From NCBI GenBank assembly GCA_026545765.1, contig CM048843.1, positions 7,897,501 to 7,961,500 on the forward strand: a stretch of 64,000 nucleotides of DNA, given 5' to 3'. The notes below the pieces were generated by a model. That model was given only the letters and a program-made list of their open reading frames with translations. It ran no database searches and was not told where the DNA came from. The stretch is from Plantago major (lineage: Eukaryota; Streptophyta; Magnoliopsida; Lamiales; Plantaginaceae). Positions 32,465 to 42,568 of the stretch are shown here, piece by piece. The stretch's first letter is position 1, and every line of letters begins with the position of its first letter. A program made the translations under genes and the position numbers.

Positions 32465-33875
32465 TTAGGTTCTCATATATTTGATGGAACCGTCAGAATT
32501 AAAAGATCTTCCAGTAGGAATCCATTTTTGAATGAATTTCTTTGAAATATTCTTTTGTCTGACAGGAACGTAAGGAGGAATTCTATTTGAATGAATGTTA
32601 TCATTAGTAAGAATTATTTTCTTCCTTGGTATGTTCCTAGGTGCTCCATATGATGCTTTCAGATACCTGTCAGGTTTCTGAGTTTGCTTTTCAGCAAACT
32701 TAGCTTTCCTTGCCAGATTTCTTCTAGCCCTGGCATTCAAATATTCAGTGGCTTGATTTAACTTCCACTTCTGATAATTGCTTTGAGCAATTCTAGCTTT
32801 CAGCCATCGTTCTTGCTCCTGCTTGTACTCATGAGCAAGTTGTTTTCCGATGCCTTTGTAGCCAATACCATTTCGAGCACTTGAAGCTTTTTGAGATCTT
32901 TTCTCGTGACTTTGCTAGTCTGGTTGATCAATTTCTTTCGAGAAAAAGTGACATGGGAGAATTTGCCACTGCAATTCTACATTTTTGAGAGACATAGCAT
33001 TGTGGGTGTTTACACTTTTCAGTGTTGTGTTTCTTTTCAGAGACGTGCCCAACAGTTTTGTTTTTGACTTGTTTTTCCCACAAAGGTTTGGTCGCAACTG
33101 CCTTTCCTTTGTCAACAATCTTTGTCTTTTCACCGATACTATAGATTGCATGGGAACCGTCTTGCTGAGTACTTACAAATGTTCTTCTCTCCTTACTCTT
33201 ATTCAGAGTGATAGAACAATCTGTCTGTGTATTCAGCCCAAGTCCTTTCTTTTCTGAAGGATCTCTTAAGTAAGATTGTACTTCAGTAAGAGTGTCACTA
33301 GCTTTGGCATAAGATTGAAAAGATAATTCTTTCTTCTTGAGTTCCTTGTTCTTAGAAAGAAGATCTTCATAATTCTTTTGTAATTCAGCCATTGCTTCTT
33401 TATGTGACTTTTCAGTCTCAGATATCTGAGCTTTGAGAGATGCATTTTCAGCATCCTTTCTCTCAGATACTTTAACTAATTGAGAATTTTCCTTTTCAAG
33501 AGAATTCTTTTCTTCTTCAAGGTTTTCGGCTCTAGCTCGGATCATTAGAAATTCTCTTTCATAGATGTCAAGTTCTTTCCTGAGATTTTCTAGATTTTTT
33601 ATTTCCTCTTCATCACTTTCATAAGTATAACAGGAATTATGTGTTACCTCATCAACCATAAGACAGTTTTCTATGTTGGAGATGTCTGGACCGTCAATTT
33701 CAGCAACTCCACACATTTCATTCTTCTTGAGGCCGAAGTCGATTATATCATGAGTAACTCCACATAATTCTGGTGATGGTAAGGTTGAGTAATCTGAATT
33801 GTCATCTTCAGAATCTGTCTCAACGTCTAGAGCATCCAGTTGAATTTGGATTTTCTTTCTTTCTTCAGTTAACAA
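32465..33875 (-). pseudogene. Copia B coiled-coil spacer
   Basis: Open from 33875 (MLTEERKKIQIQLDALDVET) to about 32950, then a frameshift near 32940-32740 and a second open part (ARRNLARKAKFAEKQTQKP) to 32465. Same layout as 2791-3957 in A: acidic N-terminus, heptad coiled coil, KCKHPQC motif and basic end. It is preceded directly by TAG (33882-33884) where Gln is expected, so it was continuous with gag. Confidence 0.8.
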
Positions 33876-33881
33876 CGCTTT

Positions 33882-34958
33882 CTAGCTTCTTCTGAAGATT
33901 CTCCTATCTTTCTTGTCACCTGTCCTTAGTTTGTTGAGGGCAGGACAATCCTTCTTGAAGTGGCCAGGTTTCTGACAATAGAAACAGATATCGTTTCCAA
34001 TTTCTGCTTCCTCAGTACATGATGCTTTCTGAGCTGGCTTGTTCAGCGAGCTTTGCATACTTTTGTACTGGTGATAGTTTGAGCCTAGATGCTTTTTCAG
34101 CTTCTCTTTGGCATTCCTTCTTTCAATTTCTCGACTGATATATTTGCTCATTTGCTTTGCAACAAGAGCATCCTCAGTTTCTTCCTTGCTTTTCTTCTTT
34201 TCAGAAGTTCCTTGAGTGACTAGAGCAACGTTTTGCAACTTTTCAGTTGTTTGTTCTCTTTGAGTTGTCTCATAATCAACAGTAGCAAGATGAGAGAAAA
34301 GTTCCACTGGAGTGATATTTGGCATTCCTTGGTTAAAATAAAAGAATTTGGTATGCTCCCAGTTGTGGTTAAGACTTCTGACAATAGTCTTAATCTTTTA
34401 CATTGGGAGTATCTGTTGCTTTCCCCAAGAGCTGCCATGTCACTCATGAGAGTGGTAAATCTGAAATCAAGTTCTTCCAGAGTTTCAGTGGGTCCTTGTT
34501 TAAAATTTTGAAATTTCAACTTGAGAACTTCGAACTTGTTTTCTTTGGTTTTCTCAGTTCCGGCACAGATTTCTTTAATCAGTTTCCAGGCAACTTTCGC
34601 CATTTTAGCACCCCATTTACCAGTATGTGCTCAGTGTCGATCGATGATGATGATATTACGAGCTTGACCATCCGACGATTTCTCTTGGCATCTTCCGATG
34701 TCCGAGTTCTCTGAGCTTTGGTTCGTAAATGACTTGACTAGTAGATCTCCCACTTGTTGGCGATCGGTTTGTGAAGATCCTTCGCTTTGATCTGTCTCTA
34801 CCATTAGAAACCTCCATGACTTGTTTGAGTTGTTGAATGACTATTGGGCCATTCTTTATCACTTGATCATTTCGTCACTTATGGCTTCAAGGTGGAGCAT
34901 CATGTTATTTTTCCATTTCGTAATTCTGGTTTGAGAATGGGTGCATCACTCGAGACAT
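33882..34958 (-). pseudogene. gag: Copia B gag
   Basis: Starts at ATG 34958 (MSRVMHPF in a shifted frame; MSLSDAP in the family) and is broken to about 34603. It then reads MAKVAWKLIKEICAGTEKTK and TLMSDMAALGESNRYSQ, shifts, and from 34325 is open through PVELFSHLATVDYETTQ to the knuckle CFYCQKPGHFKKDC (about 33990-33950). It ends at TAG 33882, a CAG-to-TAG type change inside the polyprotein. Confidence 0.85.
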
Positions 34959-35054
34959 ACCGCACACTTAACACACAAATTAAATTGTCCTCGAAAATGG
35001 ACAAAGTTCCTTCACCTATCTGGGATCTAGGTTCGATCTTGAAGGCTTGTGAAC

Positions 35055-35072
35055 CTCCTGCTCGATACCACT
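35055..35072 (-). other. Primer binding site of copia B
   Basis: On the minus strand AGTGGTATCGAGCAGG follows the LTR, with CGA for CAGA as in A. Confidence 0.8.
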
Positions 35073-36802
35073 TGTTGGTCCAGATAACGGCAAAGTAAAA
35101 GACTAGAGGGGGGTGAATAGTCTTTTAAAACTTTTGTCGATAAAACTATTTCTCGATATCGAATAGATATCCGATACTTAAAATCGAGCCGGAAGACTTA
35201 ATAAAGATAAGTGCGAAATAGTTAAAATGTGTGTGTGTTCTTTGAAATGTAAATACAGAAAGGTAAATAACACAGCAAGTATAGTGGTATCTGGAGGTGG
35301 CGTAATCCTCCAACTAATCCACTTCGGTCTACCAGAGACCTAGAATTCACTAGAACAGATAATTGAGTTCACCTTACAATAATCCTATTCTAAGATTCTT
35401 AAACAATTGGTTCCCAACCAAATGTTCCCCCTGAGTTGTTCCCCGGCTTTCACAGCCAAGTACTTCCTATACTCATAAACCTTTGAGTTATTCCCTAGCT
35501 TCCCAAGCTAAGTACTTCCTATAATCAATAACCTTGGAGTTATTCCTTAGTTTCCTAAATCAAGTACTTCCTATACTCCGGTAACCTTGGAGTTATTCCC
35601 TGATTTTTCAAACTAAGTACTTCATGTACTCCACGCCATTTATGGTGTTGGTTTTGGTTTGAGTTGTCAGATGAGCTTCTTTAATAACTTATTCAGTTAT
35701 TCAGATAGCTCTGTGAATCAAGTATACTTAATACACTTTTCAATGTATGGTATCTTTTTCTTTTTACTGACCCAAGTCTAATGATAACTGTTCAAGAGAA
35801 TGAATCTCAGATATTTGATCATTCGATTCAACTCTTTCACAGATAGCTTTGCTTGTTTAGGATCAGGACACTTAGAACTTCAGTGTTACTCAAGATCAAA
35901 AGCTTTGGTCGCAACAGAAAGCTTTGAGGATAAGTAAGTTGCTTTGAGAGAGTAAGATGTTCAGCGTTTTTATGCAGTCAAGTTGTGTCGTGTGTATCTT
36001 CTCAAGCAGTCTAAGTGTTGATATTTATAGATGAATTTGAGTGCCGATTGAATAGTATCCGTTAGGCTCAAATTCAAACTATTGATATCTGTGTATAATC
36101 TTTATGAGTTTTGTCTTCTTCTTGAGAGCCGTTGCTTTTATTCGCACATCTCTGTCCGTGCATTAAATGCATTGTACTATACTTTTGTCCTCAGAGTGCA
36201 ACGGAACTATGCTTTGTATCAGAGACTAGTGTTATCTGATTCTTTGCACGTCCTTATCTTCAATCTTCATATACCACTTTTATTGAAACAACTTTGTTTG
36301 CAATAAATATATTTCTTTTTCAGAAATGTGGTTAATGCTCAAGGTATCTGAGAATAGATATATGTGGACAATTTCCTTGTTTTCAGATAGGCCTTTTATT
36401 TCTCAGATATCTCTTTGTGACACAGTTTGTCTAAAACTGTTCGTGTCTTCAAAATATCTGGCTAAGGTATCTGAACAACAGTTTCAGTAATCTTGTGCAG
36501 TTTCTTCAAGTCTTCAATGTCGTTGAGCTTGTTCTGCTTGGATGTCTTCTTCTTGGTCTTCTCTTCATAAAATAAAAATTACATTTTGAGACCTAACATC
36601 CTATACAAGATTAGCTAGACTATCATACTTAGTGGGTTTCCTCTTTTACAATGTTCAAGTGAACCAAGAGTGCTAATCACCTTTCTGAGAATAAGATAAG
36701 TCATCATGTTGCTGATCAAAATCTAAACAGATATTTCTAACAAAATATCTAACAAATTTCCTAAAAAATTTCTCAACAAATTTCCTAACAAATTTCCCAA
36801 CA
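35073..36802 (-). repeat. 5' LTR of copia B
   Basis: 1730 bp, close match to 15304-17042. TATA box on the minus strand at 36022-36030. The 35100-35230 part has many CAG/CTG-to-CG differences from 15350-15470. Confidence 0.95.
36022..36030 (-). promoter_or_regulatory. LTR TATA box of copia B
   Basis: Minus-strand CTATAAATA, same context as in A and C. Confidence 0.65.
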
Positions 36803-36807
36803 CTTAG

Positions 36808-37258
36808 CTTGGGAAGCTAGGGAATAACTCAAAAAGGTTTCTGAGTACAGGAAGTACTTGGCTGTGAAAGCCGGGGAACAACTCAGGGGGGACATTTGGT
36901 TGGGAACCATTTGTTTAAAGGAATCTTAGAATAGGATTTTTGTAAGGAGAACTCAATTATCTATTCTAGTGAATTCTAGGTCTCTGGAAGACCGAAGTGG
37001 ATTAGTTGGAGGATTACGCCACCTCCAGATACCACTATACTTGCTGTGTTATTTACCTTTCTGTATTTACATTTCAGCAACACACACACACACTTTAACT
37101 GTTTCTGCACTTATCTATATTAAGTCTTCCGCGCTCTGATTCTAAGTATCAGATATCTATTCAGATATCTGAGAAATAGTTTTTATCGACAAAATTTTTA
37201 AAAGACTATTCACCCCCCCCCCCCCCAGTCTTTTACTTTGCCGTTATCTGGACCAACA
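36808..37258 (+). repeat. 3' LTR of copia A, right part
   Basis: Resumes A's LTR after the CTTAG duplicate (36803-36807) with CTTGGGAAGCTAGGG and ends CTGGACCAACA. It contains a run of about fourteen C at 37213. It matches 959-1375 but keeps CAG and CTG where the 5' copy reads CG. Confidence 0.94.
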
Positions 37259-39161
37259 GTAGGGATAATAAAGAAAAAGGACATACAACCAGCCAAAAGA
37301 GATAATGAGTTTGTTTATGAAGATCACCCCAAGAGGGCAAAGATCTCGGATGCAATTGTCCTGTCTTCACAAGAGTTGTATATTACACCATCATAGGTAT
37401 CTTGTGAGATAACTGAGGTCAAAATCGACAACCCAACACAAAATATGTCATAGATGGCAACTGATTACAACAGGGCAGGGAACAACATTCCTAACTACAC
37501 ATTCAAAGAAAAGTACAAGGCAACATCATTCCTTACTGAAACCGAGAAGGAAATGATTCTGAAGATCAACAACTACCACGAGAAAAGGTCGGTAATATAT
37601 AAATACACTATTCAATTAATATCTCGTAAAACTATTCTAATTCCAATTTCCATTTTGAATAACAGTTGTTGGATTTACAAAAACGATGAGACTGGAGAGA
37701 TGATCACAATAAAGGAAGTCACACGCATAATTGATGACAAAGAAATAAGTAGTGTGGTACGTTTACTATATTTTAAATTGGTTTCATTCTATCATACTGG
37801 TATGTGTGTTGATATTAGACATTTGGAAACTGTGAATGTTGGCCTCTGTGTTGGTTTCAATTAGTTTCAGAACCTTCTGTGTTGGTTCCAACTAGTTTCA
37901 TGAGCATGTGTGTTAGTTTTAAGAGTCACTTGTGTTGGTTTCATAGCATGTGTGTTGGTTTCAACTAGTTTTAGGACCTTTTGTGCTGGTTTCAATTAGT
38001 TTCAGGAAATTCTCTTTTGGTTCCAATTAGTTTCAGGTTCATCAAAGTTAGTTTCAGGAGATTTCAATTAGTTTCAGGAAATATCTCTGTTGGTTCCAAT
38101 CAGTTTCATGAGTTTCTTTATTAGTTTCAGTAACTATTTTGTTAGTTTCAAAGCTATTATTATGTTAGTTTCAGGACTAATAAATTCATTTTTGAAACAG
38201 ACGATGGAACTATGGGGTCAACTTCTCATTTCCGAAGCAAGTCATAAATCAAATGGGAATCACGATGCATACTTCAACTCCCTCCTCTATGTAAGTTTAC
38301 TATCAATGTATTTGTTAACATTTTCATACATATATCTATCAAAACGAGAAAAATAGCATGACAAGTATAAAATACTACAGGAACTCCTCTCATTTGACTT
38401 TGATGAAAATGTAACATCTTAAGTGGTTAAAAAGATCTACAACCTCTCAACTGAAAAGCTATTGTTCTTCCCAATAAACTCGGCGGGTCATTGGGTACTC
38501 CTGGAGTTTGACGTTGAAATGTCACATTGGACTCTATACAACTCCCTCCAGCATAATGCTGATAAGACTGATAAACACTTCTTGAATATAGCAAAAGTAG
38601 TATGTACCTTCTGCTGGTTTCAGAAAATTCTTAATTAGTTTCAAGTTCATTAATATTAGTTTCAGGTTACTCTAAAGTTAGTTTCAGGTCTACGATTGAC
38701 TTGTTTGAAACTAAACTAAATCGAATTTTTATTTTTTATTTTGACAGTGGAGGTTTGTTGAAAAAGTTCTAGTGGATAGAGCAATAAAACAAAAGGAACA
38801 TAAGGTTTCTGAAAATGACAGTTTCTTTGAAAAGTATGGGAAAGAACCAAAAGAATCCTTCACCGAAAAGGATCATGAAACCTGCCCACTCCAAGTCGGT
38901 GTAGACTGTGGAATCATGTGCGTGATGATACTAGAGAAGAGGTTGAATGGTACCGAAATATGGGATATCAAACACGGTAAAGAATACAAATATCACGAAT
39001 GTTGTAAGTACCGGGCAAAGATAGTTTCACAATTTCTCATGCTTGGACAACGTCACAATGTAAGCAGGGAAAAACTGGATGAAGAATCAGGCCAGGCAAA
39101 AAAAGAACAGAAATCTCTTGCCATCTCAAAAAAGATGAGTGACAAGAATTTGGGAGTGTAA
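37259..39161 (+). pseudogene. Ulp1-like (C48) cysteine peptidase gene of the MULE, five exons
   Basis: Exons at about 37259-37591, 37666-37756, 38200-38290, 38381-38601 and 38748-39161, with GT-AG introns, two of them (37757-38199, 38602-38747) stuffed with TTAGTTTCAG motifs. The peptidase core shows GHWVLLEFDVEMSHWTLYNS (catalytic His; the usual catalytic Asp after the second Tyr is Asn here) and QVGVDCGIMCVMILEK (oxyanion Gln and catalytic Cys). In-frame stops: TAG 37394, TAG 37451 and TAA near 38419; the two TAGs fit CAG-to-TAG. The N-terminal part is truncated by copia A. The family removes SUMO or related modifiers; in MULEs its purpose is unknown. Loss of Asp and the stops make this copy inactive. 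Confidence 0.85.
37858..38195 (+). repeat. TTAGTTTCAG motif array in Ulp1 intron 2
   Basis: About twenty copies of (G)TT(A/G)GTTTCA(G), spaced roughly 12-35 bp, all on the plus strand, often in pairs such as TTGGTTCCAATTAGTTTCAG. Further copies lie at 38630-38690, 39190-39430, 40000-40270 and 41515-41830. Confidence 0.9.
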
Positions 39162-40439
39162 AACATGAACTATGGTTACTATGTCTTATTTCTAGTTTCA
39201 GGTGTCTTCATTTTGGATTCAAGAATGTAAAACATGAACAATGGTGTACTGTGTGTTATTTCTAGTTTCAGGTGTCTTTATTTTGACTTCAGGAATGTAA
39301 AACATATGCTACGATCTTTTATGCTAGTTTCTGGGGAAATTCTAAAACCCAGGAGCTTGTGTGTTAGTTTCATGAGAATGTAAAACATATGCTATGATCT
39401 TTTATGCTAGTTTCAGGGGAAATTCTAAAACCCTAGGGGGAAATGGTGAACCCTAAAATCAAATTGAATTTGAATACACCCTCCCTCCGAGAGCTACGAT
39501 ATTAATTAGGGTTTAGGGTTTAGGACGGGTCCAGGGCTGGACCCGTCCTAAACCCTAAACCCTAATTAGGCGATTGTCGGGCCTACTGAAGCTAGTTTCA
39601 GAGGAAATTCTAAAACCCTAGGGGAAATGGTGAACCCTAAAATCAAACTGAATTTGAATTCTAAAACCCTAGGGGGAAATGGTGAACCCTAAAATCAAAT
39701 TGAATTTGAATACACCCTCCGGGAGCTACGGTCTTAATTAGGGTTTAGGACGGGTCCAGGGGCAACCGCCCTGGACCCGTCCTAAACCTTAAACCCTAAT
39801 TAAGCGATTTTCGGGCCTACTGAAGTTAGTTTCAGAGAAAATTCTAAAACCCTTGGAAAAATAGTGAACCCTAAAATCAAACGGAATTTGAATTCTAAAA
39901 CCCTAAGGGGAAAATAGTGAACCCCTAAGTCAACTGATTTTGTAAACAATGATATGTCATACATAAGTATTAGTTTTAGATCACCACAAAGTTAGTTTCA
40001 AGGACTCAGAAAGCTAGTTTCAGGTTCTTTTATGCTAGTTTTAGGTTCTTTTATGCTAGTTTCAGGGGAAATTTTAAAACCCTAGGGAGAAATGGTGACC
40101 CCTAAAATAAACTTCATTTGTAAACAATGGTATGGCATACATAAGTGTTTGTTTCAGCATCATTAGTATTAGTTTCAGATCTCCACAAAGTTAGTTTCAA
40201 GGACTCAGAAAGTTAGTTTCAGATCACCACAAAGTTAGTTTCATGGACTCGGAAAGTTAGTTTCAGATCAACATAAATGTAGATTCACAAAAACAGACCA
40301 CAGAAAAGGAATAACATAATTTCTCATTCAAAATAAAATACAAAGCAAGAATATTAAAATTAGTCAATTACAGATCCAATGAAAAATCAAATATGTCTCT
40401 AAACGCATAAAAGCAGGGGAGTGCTTGTAATAAAATACT
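39162..40439. repeat. Convergent spacer of the MULE: direct repeats with telomere-like foldbacks
   Basis: No gene. Blocks of ACCCTAGGGGGAAATGGTGA recur at about 39430, 39612, 39665, 39899 and 40079. Two foldbacks sit in a ~230-bp duplicated unit. The first (39503-39568) has perfect 32-bp arms with a GG loop and includes TTAGGGTTTAGGGTTTAGG, i.e. plant telomere-type repeats, joined to ACGGGTCCAG. The second (39733-39803) is similar but has one extra telomere-like unit in its right arm and a loop of a few bases. TTAGTTTCAG motifs flank them at 39190-39430 and 40000-40270. Confidence 0.85.
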
Positions 40440-42568
40440 TCAACCGATAGGAGCAGTGCACGTAGCCTTGTTATGTCCACTCTGACGACAACGACCACAA
40501 AGGTGCACAACATGGAAAACTTCACCCCTCGAACGGATCCTCCTCTTCTTGGGACGACCAGGTGGCCTCTTAGTAATCGGAGGGTTGATTCCCCGCGGTG
40601 CAATATGAAGATTGATCTGCTCTTTCAAAATAGAAGGAACGGGATAAATAGGAAAGGAGTATGACGTTCTGAAAGACGAAACATGAAAGTAAGGGTCAAC
40701 AATATCAGCAACACTCAGTCGGGACCTCTTCAAGGAAGAAACCGCATGAGCACATGGGAATCCATTCACCTGCCACCACATGCAAGAGCAAGTACGGGCC
40801 ACCAAATCAACCGTGACACTAGGATCAGATAGGACACTAACGACATTGACACTTGAACCAATAGTCATCCACTCCTGACTTTCCGAAACCAACTTCCTCC
40901 AAAGCTAATCTCTTTCCGGACACAGAGCACCATTCCATTGAAGCGACTGGTTTCTCCTCTTCTCATGCAATGTCATGATCTTTTCACGTATGAATTCAAT
41001 CAAATGCTTGACAGGAAGACCAGGACCTAAACCAATCCACGAATTGAACGACTCAGCAACATTTGAGAACATCTCACCATAACGTATCATGGGAGAGTGA
41101 GCAGTCATCCAATGATCAAAGGGCACAGACACAATGAAAGTAACAAGGGCTTGAGAGCCTTCAGAACGCCACAATTCGAGCTTCTCATTCAAAACAGATT
41201 CATTAGAAGCATATGCACATTCACTGAGTCGGAAGACAAAGGTCTCCCTTAAGTTCCTAGATATTCCCCTGCCTCCAAAAGAGTCTCTCATATTACGCTT
41301 TAGGTGCTCGAGACAAATGAAATGGTGGGCTCTCTCACCAAGAACAGCTGGGATACCATCAACAAGACAAGGTGCACGATCGGATATCATTGCAAGCACC
41401 CTGTCACCGCTCACAACCTGGTTCAGATTCCACAGGAACCATAGCCAGCTATCATTGTTTTCAGATTCCACAATGCCAAAGACAAGAGGGAAGATACCTG
41501 ATAAACAAGAAAAGGTTAGTTTCAGGAACATTAGTTTCACAAAATGTTAGTTTCATGGATATTCAAGTTAGTTTCATAGCTAGTCTAGTTACTTTTAGGA
41601 GCAGGAATGTTAGTTTCAGGGATAGTCATGTTAGTTTCATAGCTAGTCTAGTTAGTTTCAGGAGCAGGAATGTTAGTTTCATAGCTAGTCTAGTTAGTTT
41701 CAAGAGCAGGAATGTTAGTTTCAGGAGAAGGAATGTTAGTTTCATAGCTAGTCTAGTTAGTTTCAAGAGCAGGAATGTTAGTTTCAGGAGAAGGAATGTT
41801 AGTTTCATAGCTAGTCTAGTTAGTTTCAGAATGTAATGAAAACACAACATAAAGCAAACAAATAAGAAACGATACCATCATTCGCGTCTTTGCCAGTCGC
41901 AGATAGCAAGCAGCCCTTGAATCTGGACTTGAGATGAGTCCCATCAAGGAAAAGAATCGGGCGACAATGGTTGAAACCCTCCATACAACCACCAAAACAA
42001 ATAAACAGTCGCTCAAATCGAGTTTCCGGTTCTTTGACAACCAAGTCGATGAACGTGCCAGGATTCGTACGCCTCAAGGCTTCCAGATACCATTCAAGCT
42101 CATTGAATGAAAGATTGTAATCACCAAAAAAATGAGCACGGGCTTTCTCAAGCACCCTATAAGCCTTATTATAAGGCACATCAATGGCATATAAATCCCA
42201 GAAAAACTTCCTAACCTCACTCCCACCAGTGGAAGCAGTCAGGTTCATCGAATCTAGGATCAGATCACACATAAGAGTTTAACCCAACAATTCCGCTTTA
42301 TCAAGCAACGGTGAAGGAACACACGTATGCTGGTTGTTCAACTCCTTAATGTAAAACCAGCTATTTGCTTCGTACCGAAGACCAGTAACATTCCATTGGC
42401 ATCCTTCAACGACATGTTTACTGCAAATAGCTCTCACTTTGTAAGGGTTATTCTTCATTATCTTCATCCTAAAACCAACACCTAAAGAGTACTTGGCCAA
42501 AGCAATACGGTATTCCTTAACACCGCCAGTGAAGGATTGACCAACTTCCCTGATTTCAGTATGCCAAC
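40440..42568 (-). pseudogene. mudrA-like: MuDR-type transposase of the MULE, 5' end cut by copia C
   Basis: Two exons on the minus strand, 42568-41876 and 41497-40440, with a 378-bp GT-AG intron. N-terminal MuDR DNA-binding domain: EVGQSFTGGVKEYRIALAKY, then CSKHVVEGCQWNVTGLRYE and NNQHTC. MULE transposase domain: FLDGTHLKSRFKGCL (first catalytic Asp), ISDRAP (second Asp), HFICLEHLKRN, NVAESFNSWI (Glu region). C-terminal SWIM zinc finger CSCMWWQVNGFPCAH and a CCHC knuckle CGRCRQSGHNKATC. Two in-frame stops, TAA 42279 and TAG 40905, both fit loss of a Gln codon by C-to-T. It would cut and move MULE ends. The first codons are beyond copia C. Confidence 0.92.
41515..41830 (+). repeat. TTAGTTTCAG tandem array in the transposase intron
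   Basis: About sixteen copies arranged in higher-order units of 30-60 bp (TTAGTTTCATAGCTAGTC alternating with TTAGTTTCAGGAGCAGGAAT). The motif is on the plus strand here too, antisense to the transposase gene. Confidence 0.93.

Larger units (their letters stand above)
15304..36802 (-). mobile_element. Copia retrotransposon B, same family as A, inserted in A's 3' LTR
   Basis: Ends are TGTTGGTCCAG (15304) and CCCAACA (36802), flanked by CTTAG on both sides (15299-15303, 36803-36807). It runs on the minus strand: 5' LTR at 35073-36802, primer site, gag, spacer, protease, integrase, RT, a deleted RNase H, the extra gene, polypurine tract and 3' LTR at 15304-17042. It is interrupted by element E (23384-29694) and by a MITE (21822-22072). 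Without these its length is about 14.9 kb. It is a relic with frameshifts in gag and integrase and deletions around RNase H and the start of the extra gene. Confidence 0.95.
1..37258 (+). mobile_element. Ty1/copia LTR retrotransposon A (SIRE-like), interrupted by element B
   Basis: A large copia element whose first ~320 bp lie left of the window, judged by aligning base 1 with the 3' LTR near 14357. Order: 5' LTR, primer binding site, gag, coiled-coil spacer, protease, integrase, RT, RNase H (copia order INT before RT), then a ~6 kb extra-gene region, polypurine tract and 3' LTR. The 3' LTR is split by element B (15304-36802), which duplicated CTTAG. The five bases after the 3' LTR are GTAGG (37259-37263), so the same five should precede the 5' LTR outside the window. 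The extra gene and coiled-coil spacer suggest the SIRE/Maximus lineage; that placement is an inference. It is not autonomous because gag and pol carry many frameshifts. Confidence 0.93.
37259..42568. mobile_element. Mutator-like element (MULE) with Ulp1-like peptidase, both ends cut off
   Basis: A 5.3 kb middle part of a MULE between the copia A 3' LTR and the copia C 5' LTR. It holds a Ulp1-type peptidase gene on + and a MuDR-type transposase gene on -, converging on a 1.3 kb repeat-rich spacer. Plant MULEs with Ulp1-like genes (Kaonashi type) are known. No terminal repeats are visible: both gene 5' ends run straight into the LTR elements, so the rest of the MULE should lie outside A on the left and outside C on the right. 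Confidence 0.88.

Noticed and set aside
39503..39568. Interstitial telomere or chromosome end
   Set aside because: Only two to three TTTAGGG units per arm, arranged as an inverted repeat inside a MULE, not a tandem telomere tract.
40905..41540. Transposase as a domesticated FAR1/FHY3-like host gene
   Set aside because: It carries in-frame stops, is cut by copia C and sits beside a Ulp1 gene in MULE arrangement, so it is a transposon relic.
41515..41830. Possible CRISPR-like array (regular repeats with spacers)
   Set aside because: Repeats are 8-10 bp, spacers are themselves repeated, and the setting is a plant transposon intron with no cas genes.
41372..41836. 154-codon plus-strand frame with repeated NVSFIASLVSF units
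   Set aside because: It is a translation of the TTAGTTTCAG repeat array in the transposase intron and of the opposite strand of the transposase exon, not a gene.
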